Part shown: positions 7,415 to 12,890 of the stretch, in pieces
Numbering within the stretch: position 1 is the first letter of the stretch
Layout of the letters: every line of letters begins with the position of its first letter
Origin: CAYZJD01 sp964478455
GTDB taxonomy: Bacteria > Acidobacteriota > Terriglobia > Bryobacterales > Bryobacteraceae
Assembly (NCBI GenBank): GCA_964478455.1
Contig: CAYZJD010000065.1
Location: 1-16,084 of the forward strand
Reading direction: 5' to 3'
DNA length: 16,084 nucleotides
Translations under genes and position numbers: made by a program
Notes under the pieces: model-generated
What the model saw: the letters and a program-made list of their open reading frames with translations, nothing else
What the model was told of the DNA's origin: nothing
Database searches by the model: none

Positions 7415-7428
7415 CCTGTCACCGGTTT
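7349..7428. repeat. 28-bp perfect inverted repeat across two convergent gene ends
   Basis: Arm 7349-7376 is the exact reverse complement of arm 7401-7428, with 24 bases between; the next inner pair is a G:T and the next outer pair mismatches. In RNA from either strand it folds into a very stable hairpin. The left arm is coding only for the YgfZ-like protein. The right arm contains the YgfZ-like TAG (7412-7414) and the PHP gene's last codons and TGA. It probably acts as a strong bidirectional transcription barrier, but is much longer than a usual intrinsic terminator and lacks a long T tract. An inner alternative stem, CCCCGG (7372-7377) with CCGGGG (7391-7396), also exists. Confidence 0.9.
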
Positions 7429-8276
7429 TCGCGGAGGCGGTCTAGCAGCTCACGCGGGATGGCCAGGTTGCCGTTGGATCCGGTTCCAAGTTCGATGCCG
7501 GGCTTGGTGTCGCCGTGGAAATCCGAGCCGCCGGTGATCGCCAGGCCATAGCGTTGCGCGAAACTCTGGAAGCGCGCGACGTCCGCGGCGGAGTGCTCGC
7601 TGTAGAAGACCTCGATACCGCGCAGACCGGCGTCCACCATTTCGCCGATCAAATCATCCAGCCTGCCGCCTTTGCGGTTCGAGAGGCGTAAGGGGTGGGC
7701 GAGGCTTGGAAGACCTCCGGCGTCCAGAATGCGGCGGACGCCTTCGTCGAACGAGGGCTCCTTTCGATCAACGTAAGCCTTGGCGGACTCGTCCAGGTAG
7801 ACGTCGAAGGCCTGCTGAACGGTAGAGACATAACCCTTCCGGACGAGGATCTGAGCGAAGTGCGGGCGGCCGGCCAGGGTGCGGCCCAGCGCCTCGACCT
7901 CCTCAAGCCGGATGTCGACGCCGAGCGATTGCAGCTTATCCGCCAGCCGGCGGTTGCGGTCGCGGCGGGCCGCCTGCAATTCGCTCAACCATTCGCGGAA
8001 ATCCTGAGGCGGCGGTTCCCAGAGAAAGTAGCCGAGCACGTGGACGGATCTGCCCTTGGGCTTGCCCGGGCGGGGCATCTTCGTGCTCAGCTCGAGCGCA
8101 CAGACCAAATCGAGTCCCGCCCGCCGGGCGAGCGGGACCGCTTCGTCGTAGCCGGCGAACGTGTCGTGATCGCAGATGGCGAGCGCTTCTAGGCCGAGCG
8201 CCACGGCGCGATCCACAAGTTCAGCGGGCGCGAGGCTGCCGTCGGAAGCGTTCGTATGGGCGTGGAGATCGATCAA
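7419..8276 (-). CDS. PHP-domain phosphoesterase, YciV/TrpH (RNase AM)-like; probable pAp phosphatase
   Basis: A 285-residue PHP-domain metal enzyme. Metal ligands are visible in HAHTNASDG (His5, His7, Asp12), CDHDT (Asp36, His37), Glu62, AHP (His194) and GGSDFHG (Asp252, His254). The GRPHFAQILV segment (136-145) in the inserted domain is characteristic of YciV/TrpH, whose studied members remove the 3'-phosphate from 3',5'-bisphosphonucleotides such as pAp and trim short RNA ends. The preferred start is the TTG at 8276: it gives the family N-terminus MIDLHAHT and overlaps the cysC stop as TTGA, implying translational coupling. The frame is open 20 codons further upstream inside cysC, which is less likely. 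As third gene after cysH and cysC, recycling of pAp made by PAPS-using enzymes is a sensible role, not proven. Confidence 0.87.
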   Translation of the reverse strand: MIDLHAHTNASDGSLAPAELVDRAVALGLEALAICDHDTFAGYDEAVPLARRAGLDLVCALELSTKMPRPGKPKGRSVHVLGYFLWEPPPQDFREWLSELQAARRDRNRRLADKLQSLGVDIRLEEVEALGRTLAGRPHFAQILVRKGYVSTVQQAFDVYLDESAKAYVDRKEPSFDEGVRRILDAGGLPSLAHPLRLSNRKGGRLDDLIGEMVDAGLRGIEVFYSEHSAADVARFQSFAQRYGLAITGGSDFHGDTKPGIELGTGSNGNLAIPRELLDRLRENR

Positions 8277-8827
8277 TAGTTGACGGCTTTGCCGCGAGCG
8301 AACGAAATCAGGCCCAACTCCTCCAACTTGCGCCAAACCTTCTCGGCGCTTTCTTCGGGAGTCTCATTGGACGAGTCGATGTCGACCTCAGGGTTGAGGG
8401 GCGGCTCGTACGGGTCGGAGACCCCGGTGAACTGCGGAATCTCGCCGTTCAGAGCCTTCTGGTACAAGCCTTTCACGTCACGCTGGACGAGGACCTCGAG
8501 CGGGCAGTGGACGTAGACCTCGACGAAGTCCTCGATCTTCGCCCGGATCTCGTCCCGCACCTCGCGGTAAGGGGAGATGGCGGCGGCGACGGCGATCACG
8601 CCGTTGCGCGAGAGCATCTCGCACACGAACCCGATGCGACGGATGTTGATGTCGCGGTCCTCCTTGCTGAAACCGAGGCCCTTGGAAAGATGAGTCCGCA
8701 CAACGTCGCCGTCGAGAACCTCGACCTTCGCTCCATGCGCGCGCAACCGGCGCACGATGATCTCAGACACGGTGCTCTTGCCGGCGCCCGACAGGCCCGT
8801 AAACCACAGCGTGAAACCCTTATGCAT
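8273..8827 (-). CDS. cysC: Adenylyl-sulfate (APS) kinase
   Basis: A 184-residue stand-alone APS kinase, which phosphorylates adenosine 5'-phosphosulfate to PAPS in the cytoplasm. Clear marks are the P-loop GLSGAGKST (11-19), LDGDVVRTHLSKGLGFSKEDRDINIRRIGFV split over residues 38-68, the ISPYREVRDEIR segment (84-95), and QRDVKGLYQKALNGEIPQFTGVSDPYEPP (115-143). Length and ending are normal for CysC. The ATG at 8827 lies 8 nt inside the end of cysH and is preceded by a strong AAAGGAG site 5 nt away. Together with CysH it offers both sulfate fates, activation to PAPS and reduction to sulfite. ATP sulfurylase, sulfite reductase and sulfate transporters are not in this window. Confidence 0.96.
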   Translation of the reverse strand: MHKGFTLWFTGLSGAGKSTVSEIIVRRLRAHGAKVEVLDGDVVRTHLSKGLGFSKEDRDINIRRIGFVCEMLSRNGVIAVAAAISPYREVRDEIRAKIEDFVEVYVHCPLEVLVQRDVKGLYQKALNGEIPQFTGVSDPYEPPLNPEVDIDSSNETPEESAEKVWRKLEELGLISFARGKAVNY

Positions 8828-9566
8828 TCGCTCCTTTCAGCATCTCGCCGACGGTGACATCCGGCCCGCGCCGCACGCTGCCGTCGGGTGAGAAGTGGAT
8901 CCCGCATTCCTTGGGAGTGTCCCGCTCCCACCACCACCGGCCGGCCCGCTCGGCTTCGCCGGGCTGGACCGCCCGCGTACACGGGGCGCAGCCGATGCTC
9001 GCATATCCTCTAGCGTACAGCGGATGCTCCGGCACGTGGTGGAGGCGGATGTAGTCGGCCACCTGCTGCCCGGTCCAATCAGCGAGGGGGCTCAGCTTGA
9101 CGAGTCCGTTCTCCTCCTCCACTTTGCGCAGTCCGGAGCGAGTCGCCGACTGCGAGCGGCGGAGCCCAGCCACCCAGGCTCGAAACTCCGCCAGCTTGCG
9201 CTGAAGGGGGCGGACTTTCCGAACCTCACAGCACAGCATTCGCATGGGAGCGTTCTGGTAGAAAAGGTTGGGCCCGTGCCGGCTGACCATCTCCTCGACC
9301 TCATCGTAGTCCGGAAAGACCGTCTCCACGCGGAAGCCATACCGCCGGCGGACGATCTCAATCATGTGGTGGGTTTCCTCGGGCAGCCGGCCGGTGTCCA
9401 GGGTGATGACCCGAATGCCGAGATGGATACGGGAGGCCATGTCGAGGATGACCATGCCTTCACGCTGGAAGCTGGTGGAGATCACCAGCGAGTCCCCATA
9501 GGTGTCGACGGCCCAGCGCAAGAGGTCTTGCGGGTCGAGGGATTCAAGCTCATCGTAGGCGGGCAA
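8820..9566 (-). CDS. cysH: Phosphoadenylyl/adenylyl-sulfate reductase, Fe-S (APS) type
   Basis: A 248-residue assimilatory sulfonucleotide reductase. It has the nucleotide-binding STSFQREG (30-37) and TLDTGRLPEET (55-65) motifs, the CCEVRK cysteine pair (Cys112, Cys113), a second pair CAPC (Cys193, Cys196) and the catalytic C-terminal ECGIH (Cys221). The paired cysteines are the [4Fe-4S] ligands of the APS-reducing branch; the classic cluster-free PAPS reductase lacks them. It turns APS (possibly also PAPS) into sulfite in the cytoplasm using thioredoxin. The start codon appears to be TTG at 9566, with GGGG 7 nt before it; no ATG lies near the family N-terminus. It heads the cysH-cysC-PHP operon. 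A TATAGT hexamer (minus strand, 9598 to 9593) could be its -10. Confidence 0.94.
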   Translation of the reverse strand: MPAYDELESLDPQDLLRWAVDTYGDSLVISTSFQREGMVILDMASRIHLGIRVITLDTGRLPEETHHMIEIVRRRYGFRVETVFPDYDEVEEMVSRHGPNLFYQNAPMRMLCCEVRKVRPLQRKLAEFRAWVAGLRRSQSATRSGLRKVEEENGLVKLSPLADWTGQQVADYIRLHHVPEHPLYARGYASIGCAPCTRAVQPGEAERAGRWWWERDTPKECGIHFSPDGSVRRGPDVTVGEMLKGANA

Positions 9567-9592
9567 GCAATTACCCCAATCTCTATCAGCAT

Positions 9593-9598
9593 ACTATA
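9593..9598 (-). promoter_or_regulatory. -10 candidate for the cysH operon
   Basis: TATAGT on the minus strand lies 26 nt before the TTG start of cysH, in an AT-rich patch of an otherwise GC-rich 90-bp divergent gap. It predicts a leader of about 20 nt containing the GGGG ribosome-binding candidate (9577 to 9574). No riboswitch-like structure was recognised in this short leader, and no strong -35 was found. Confidence 0.4.
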
Positions 9599-9641
9599 TT
9601 TTCTCCGGCGGCCCAACAAGGCATTGTCACTGAGCTCGTGC

Positions 9642-9647
9642 TACACT
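9642..9647 (+). promoter_or_regulatory. -10 candidate for the toxin-antitoxin pair
   Basis: TACACT lies 12 nt before the antitoxin ATG at 9660 and 6 nt before an in-frame GTG at 9654. A message starting near 9654 would be leaderless from GTG or nearly so from ATG; no Shine-Dalgarno sequence is visible. It is divergent to the cysH promoter candidate within the same gap. Confidence 0.35.
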
Positions 9648-9659
9648 AGATTCGTGAAC

Positions 9660-9881
9660 ATGACGATCACCGTCAGCGAGGAAGTCGCCCGCTGGGCGCG
9701 GCGGAAGGCGGCCGAGGAGAACACCTCCGTGTCCAAGCTCGTCGGCCAAATGCTCGATCGAGAGATGCGAATGGGCGACGAGTATTGGCGCGCGTATGAC
9801 CGATGGAAACGAATCGCGGACGTCAAAGGGATCGACGCGGCCGGCCGGCTGAGCCGGGAACAGGCTCATGAACGCCGCTGA
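9660..9881 (+). CDS. VapB-like antitoxin, ribbon-helix-helix type
   Basis: A 73-residue protein (75 from GTG at 9654) whose N-terminus, MTITVSEEVARWARRKAAEE followed by NTSVSKLVGQMLDREM, has the strand-helix-helix pattern of RHH/CopG-like antitoxins. Such proteins bind the toxin and repress their own promoter as dimers. The C-terminal part (EYWRAYDRWKRI...LSREQAHERR) is charged, as expected for a toxin-binding tail. The frame is open far upstream over cysH, but that is a shadow; homology begins at this ATG. Its last 14 nt overlap the PIN toxin gene, the standard layout of such modules. Confidence 0.82.
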   Translation: MTITVSEEVARWARRKAAEENTSVSKLVGQMLDREMRMGDEYWRAYDRWKRIADVKGIDAAGRLSREQAHERR

Positions 9882-10341
9882 CCGCTTTTTTGCCGACACC
9901 GACCTGTTGCTGTACTCTTTGGATCCCTCCGATCCCAGCAAGCGGGAGGCGGCGCGCCGGTGGCTGGCGGCGCTTTGGGAGCAGGGCGCGGGGCGCCTGA
10001 GCTGGCAAGTGCTCCACGAGTTCTACGCCAACGCGGTCCGCAAGCTTGGCGCGCCCGACGCGAGGGCGAAGAGCACGGTCGAGGTGTTTGCGGCGTGGCG
10101 GCCGATTGAGACCAGCCTGGGGCTCATCCAAAGAGCGTGGCACTGGATGGACCGGGCTCAACTCGCCTATTGGGACGGTCTGATCGTCGCAGCGGCCGAG
10201 CGGGGCGGATGTGCCTGGCTCTTGAGTGAGGACTTCCAGGCAGGGCGCAAGTTCGATTCGGTGTCGGTGGTGAATCCGTTCCGTGCCGGACCTGAGGACT
10301 TCGGATTGCCAGCCGCCGGGGGAGGCCACCGCCGGACCTAG
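9868..10341 (+). CDS. PIN-domain ribonuclease toxin (VapC-like)
   Basis: A 157-residue PIN-domain protein. The acidic metal site can be placed: first Asp in FFADTDLLLYSLD (residues 7-19), Glu in LHEFYANAVRK, Asp in YWDGLIVAAAE and a further acidic pair in LLSEDFQAGRKF. PIN toxins are Mg/Mn-dependent ribonucleases that block translation until bound by their antitoxin. The ATG at 9868 lies inside the end of the antitoxin gene, so the two are translationally coupled. The last ~15 residues (GPEDFGLPAAGGGHRRT) look like an unstructured tail. RNA target unknown. Confidence 0.85.
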   Translation: MNAADRFFADTDLLLYSLDPSDPSKREAARRWLAALWEQGAGRLSWQVLHEFYANAVRKLGAPDARAKSTVEVFAAWRPIETSLGLIQRAWHWMDRAQLAYWDGLIVAAAERGGCAWLLSEDFQAGRKFDSVSVVNPFRAGPEDFGLPAAGGGHRRT

Positions 10342-10363
10342 ACACTCTCCGGCGAGCAACGAG

Positions 10364-10972
10364 TCAGGGCGTGGCCGGTTCGGGATCGAATTCGAAGCGC
10401 TGGCCGGCGACGGTGACGCCGAGGCGCAGGCCGGCCAAAGGGCGGCCGGAGGTGGGGAAGAAAACGGCTCCGTCGGTGGACTCGCCGGGACGGAGTCTGG
10501 TTTCCACGAAGGCGATGGCCGAGGCGGCGGCGGCGGCTTTCAGCTTGGAGGAGGAGACCTCCGCCAGCGCCGCCTGCCGCCGCTTTTCATAGCCGCTGGT
10601 GGACTTGATGCGGCCAATGCCATAAAGGCCGATTTCATAAGTCGAAACCAGCTTGATGACGTCGGTGCGGCCTGCCCTCTCGAGGAATTCGTTGACCACC
10701 CTGCGGGCAGGAACGGCCCGGATAGTCGAGCCATCCTCACGGTAGAAGGCGAAATCCTCGGGCCGGACCGAGCAGGCGGTGGAGGCCCCATTGGAGACGG
10801 CTACCTGCACGATCGAGTACTCGCGCACCTGCGAGGGCAGGTGGGCGTACATGATGGTCACTCCGTTTCTGGACAGGGTCTGGTACTTGAGGCCGCCCGA
10901 TTCGAACTCGATGACCTGGGCCGGCGCGACGGTCGCGAGCAAAGCCAGCACAGTCAAGCGGGCGCAGAACAT
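10364..10972 (-). CDS. Exported protein of unknown function
   Basis: A 202-residue protein that I do not recognise. The N-terminus MFCARLTVLALLATVAPAQV is a good Sec signal with likely cleavage after APA. The body alternates predicted beta strands (IEFESGGLKYQTLSRNGVTIMYA; YSIVQVAVSNGA) with one alanine-rich helix (ALAEVSSSKLKAAAAASAIAF, split near residue 140) and ends in strands with LRPGESTDGAVFFPTSG and LGVTVAGQRFEFDPE. The PGES..GAVFFP pattern is typical of small immunoglobulin-like secreted proteins, but this is only a fold impression. The ATG at 10972 is preceded by AGGAG 6 nt away and a TATAGT hexamer just before that. The open frame continues upstream across the LarA-like gene as a shadow. 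It is convergent with the toxin gene, 22 bp apart. Confidence 0.75.
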   Translation of the reverse strand: MFCARLTVLALLATVAPAQVIEFESGGLKYQTLSRNGVTIMYAHLPSQVREYSIVQVAVSNGASTACSVRPEDFAFYREDGSTIRAVPARRVVNEFLERAGRTDVIKLVSTYEIGLYGIGRIKSTSGYEKRRQAALAEVSSSKLKAAAAASAIAFVETRLRPGESTDGAVFFPTSGRPLAGLRLGVTVAGQRFEFDPEPATP

Positions 10973-10982
10973 GTCTACTCCT

Positions 10983-10988
10983 ACTATA
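10983..10988 (-). promoter_or_regulatory. -10 candidate for the unknown exported protein
   Basis: TATAGT on the minus strand ends 10 nt before the ATG at 10972, and AGGAG lies between them. The hexamer is the same as the one proposed for cysH. If it is the true -10, transcription starts about 4 nt before the ATG and the AGGAG would not be in the mRNA; otherwise AGGAG is the ribosome-binding site and the promoter lies upstream. Confidence 0.35.
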
Positions 10989-11031
10989 AACCGGAGGCCT
11001 GGATCTCCTGATTTCGCGCGGCGGGCCGTGG

Positions 11032-11037
11032 AATAAT
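11032..11037 (+). promoter_or_regulatory. -10 candidate for the LarA-like gene
   Basis: AATAAT matches five of six bases of the -10 consensus. It would give a leader of about 40 nt that includes the strong AGAAGGAGGG ribosome-binding site (11071-11080) ending 3 nt before the ATG at 11084. No strong -35 was recognised. Confidence 0.35.
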
Positions 11038-11083
11038 GGCCGGAAGCGCCGGGTTCGCGCCGGAGCGCGGAGAAGGAGGGCCA

Positions 11084-12430
11084 ATGGGGACACGCCGCGA
11101 ATTCCTCGCCGGCGCCGTGAGCGCGGGCATCCCAGCACGGGCGCCGGGCACCAACACGGTGTCGCTGCGGACGCACGAGTGGTTCGGCGACAAGCTCGAA
11201 GAGTTCGGCTTTCCGCCGGGCTGGCACATCTCGATCCAGCACATGAAGGGCTGGCAGACGCCGCCGCTCGGGGCCGACGAGATTCGCCGGGCGGTGGAGA
11301 ACCCCGTGGGCACGCGCCGCCTGCAAGAGATCGCCGCCGGCAAGAAGACGGTCGCCATCGCCTTTGACGACCTGACACGGCCGACGCCTACTTACGAGAT
11401 CGCGCCGCACGTGATCGCCGAGTTGCGGGCGGCGGGCATCCGGGACGAGAACATTCTGTTTGTAACCGCCTACGGCGCGCACCACCAGATGAACGGCCTG
11501 GAGGTGGCCAAAAAGCTGGGCGAGGAAACGGTACGGCGTCACCCGTGGATCAACCACAACATCTGGGAAAACCTGGCCGACCTGGGAACTACCAAGGCAG
11601 GCAACCACCTGCTGATCAACACTTACTACCACAAGGCCGACGTGAAGATCACGCTCAGCGGGCTGAAGGCGCACGGCACGCCTGGCTACGGCGGCGGGCC
11701 GAAGCTGATCCTGCCCGGCGCCGCCGGGATGAAGAGCATCCGTTACATGCACACGGAGATCAAGCGGGCGCAGCGGCCGGCGCGCGGGCCGGACGGCGTC
11801 GAGATCTTTCGCGTGCGGGACAACGAGCAGCGGCAGGACATGATCGAAGCGGCGCGCCGCGTGCGGGTCGACTTCAGCGTGCAGATCGTTTACAACCACG
11901 AGCGGCGGCCGGTGCACGTGGTGGCCGGGGACATCGTGGAGGCACACCATGAAGCGGCGCGATACGCGGTGAAGCACCTGGCGACGGAATATGCCCAGGA
12001 CGCCGACGTGGTGGTGGTGAACGCCTACCCGAAGGGAGGCCAGCTTCACGAGCACTTCCACTGGGGCGTGCGCGGCCTGAAGGACGGCGGCAGCATTGTG
12101 GTGATCAATCAGAACCCGATGGGCGAGTACGTGTGGCACTACCTGGACGAGTGGAAGTTCAACCAGGGCAAGTCGTACTTCGAGCAGAGGGCGTCGCGGA
12201 AGCGGCGATTCCCACAGGCCCGGCAGGTGTTGCTCTACTCGCAGTACCTGCAAGCGCGCGAACTGGACCATCCCTACTTCCCGCCGGAAACGACCGGGGT
12301 TCGAGCCTGGAGCGCCGTAATCGAGCGGCTCGTGCGCGAGCACCGCGGCGACGTTCGGGTCGCCATTTATCCCTACGCCGGCATCCAACACGGCATCGCG
12401 CGGCTGGATCTGCCGGAAGAAAAGGCGTAG
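11084..12430 (+). CDS. LarA-like (DUF2088) racemase/epimerase homologue with Tat signal
   Basis: A 448-residue member of the lactate racemase LarA family, nickel enzymes that move a hydride at an alpha-hydroxy acid carbon using the nickel-pincer nucleotide. DDLTRPTP (95-102), GAHHQM (131-136) and YGGGPKLILPG (202-212) are family motifs. His197, Lys207 and His223 have the same 10- and 16-residue spacing as His174, Lys184 and His200 of Lactobacillus plantarum LarA, where the lysine carries the cofactor and the last histidine binds nickel; His133 corresponds to His108. The N-terminus MGTRREFLAGAVSAGIPARA resembles a twin-arginine signal, unusual for this family, so the enzyme may be exported fully loaded. 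ATG 11084 has a strong GGAGG. Substrate unknown; larB, larC and larE are not in this window. Confidence 0.86.
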   Translation: MGTRREFLAGAVSAGIPARAPGTNTVSLRTHEWFGDKLEEFGFPPGWHISIQHMKGWQTPPLGADEIRRAVENPVGTRRLQEIAAGKKTVAIAFDDLTRPTPTYEIAPHVIAELRAAGIRDENILFVTAYGAHHQMNGLEVAKKLGEETVRRHPWINHNIWENLADLGTTKAGNHLLINTYYHKADVKITLSGLKAHGTPGYGGGPKLILPGAAGMKSIRYMHTEIKRAQRPARGPDGVEIFRVRDNEQRQDMIEAARRVRVDFSVQIVYNHERRPVHVVAGDIVEAHHEAARYAVKHLATEYAQDADVVVVNAYPKGGQLHEHFHWGVRGLKDGGSIVVINQNPMGEYVWHYLDEWKFNQGKSYFEQRASRKRRFPQARQVLLYSQYLQARELDHPYFPPETTGVRAWSAVIERLVREHRGDVRVAIYPYAGIQHGIARLDLPEEKA

Positions 12431-12735
12431 ACGGGCGGACCGGAAGCGCTAATCGAGCGGCACGAGCGGAGGGAAGGGTTCGTCTGGCTTCTCATCGCGC
12501 ACACGTTTCGAACTCCGGCGGCTTGACCACCACCAGCCAGTGCGGTTTGTGCAGATTCAGGAGTTAGCCAACCGCAGAGTGGAGGCCAGGTCGGCGAGTT
12601 CGGCTCGGCAAACCGGGAGACCCGGCTATTCCCCAGCGTTCTTTGACGGCGATTGCGAGCCCACGGTGCTCCACGGGCAGGCTTCCAGCTTGAACCACTC
12701 TTAAGACAGAATTGGACTTCCAAGGAGACGCTAGG

Positions 12736-12786
12736 CCCGCGCGCCGTCAGCAGAATCACCGGCGTCTGGTTGCCGGCCTTGCGCAT
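12736..12786 (-). pseudogene. Fragment resembling a response-regulator receiver domain
   Basis: The 17 codons reading MRKAGNQTPVILLTARG match the beta4 region of OmpR-type receiver domains, where LRxxGxxTPVIxLTAR is a common pattern that includes the conserved switch threonine. The frame on both sides does not continue the receiver fold: neither the phospho-acceptor aspartate before it nor the KPF motif after it is present. It is probably a relic of a deleted regulator gene. A chance match cannot be excluded because only this segment is recognisable. Confidence 0.4.
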
Positions 12787-12876
12787 TTCGTCTCTTCTCG
12801 CGCGGGGTCCGGCACTCGACTCGCCCAGCCGGAGGGTTGAGCGCGGCGAGAGCCAGCAAGAGGGGGAGGAATTCGC

Positions 12877-12882
12877 TACTAT
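12877..12882 (+). promoter_or_regulatory. -10 candidate for the DUF1080 gene
   Basis: TACTAT lies 8 nt before the ATG at 12891, predicting a transcript that begins about 2 nt before the start codon. A GGGGGAGG tract at 12862-12869 is too far from this ATG to act as its ribosome-binding site and would be upstream of the proposed transcript. No strong -35 was recognised. Confidence 0.4.
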
Positions 12883-12890
12883 GTCTGACC

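Larger units (their letters stand above)
12431..12890. other. 460-bp gap without an intact gene
   Basis: No complete gene was found on either strand between the LarA-like and DUF1080 genes. Composition is somewhat less GC-rich and codon-like periodicity is broken. A short response-regulator-like fragment lies on the minus strand at 12736-12786, and a 22-codon run (LNLHKPHWLVVVKPPEF...) at 12492-12560 on the minus strand in another frame has protein-like character but stops at both ends. The stretch may be decayed former coding DNA plus the DUF1080 promoter. Confidence 0.5.

Noticed and set aside
10973..12391. Upstream extension of the unknown exported protein's frame to 675 residues
   Set aside because: It is antisense to the LarA-like gene with shadow-like composition; a signal peptide and AGGAG site mark the start at 10972.
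12492..12560. Minus-strand run LNLHKPHWLVVVKPPEF
   Set aside because: It looks protein-like but is only 22 codons, bounded by stops, and out of frame with the receiver fragment; too little to call a gene.
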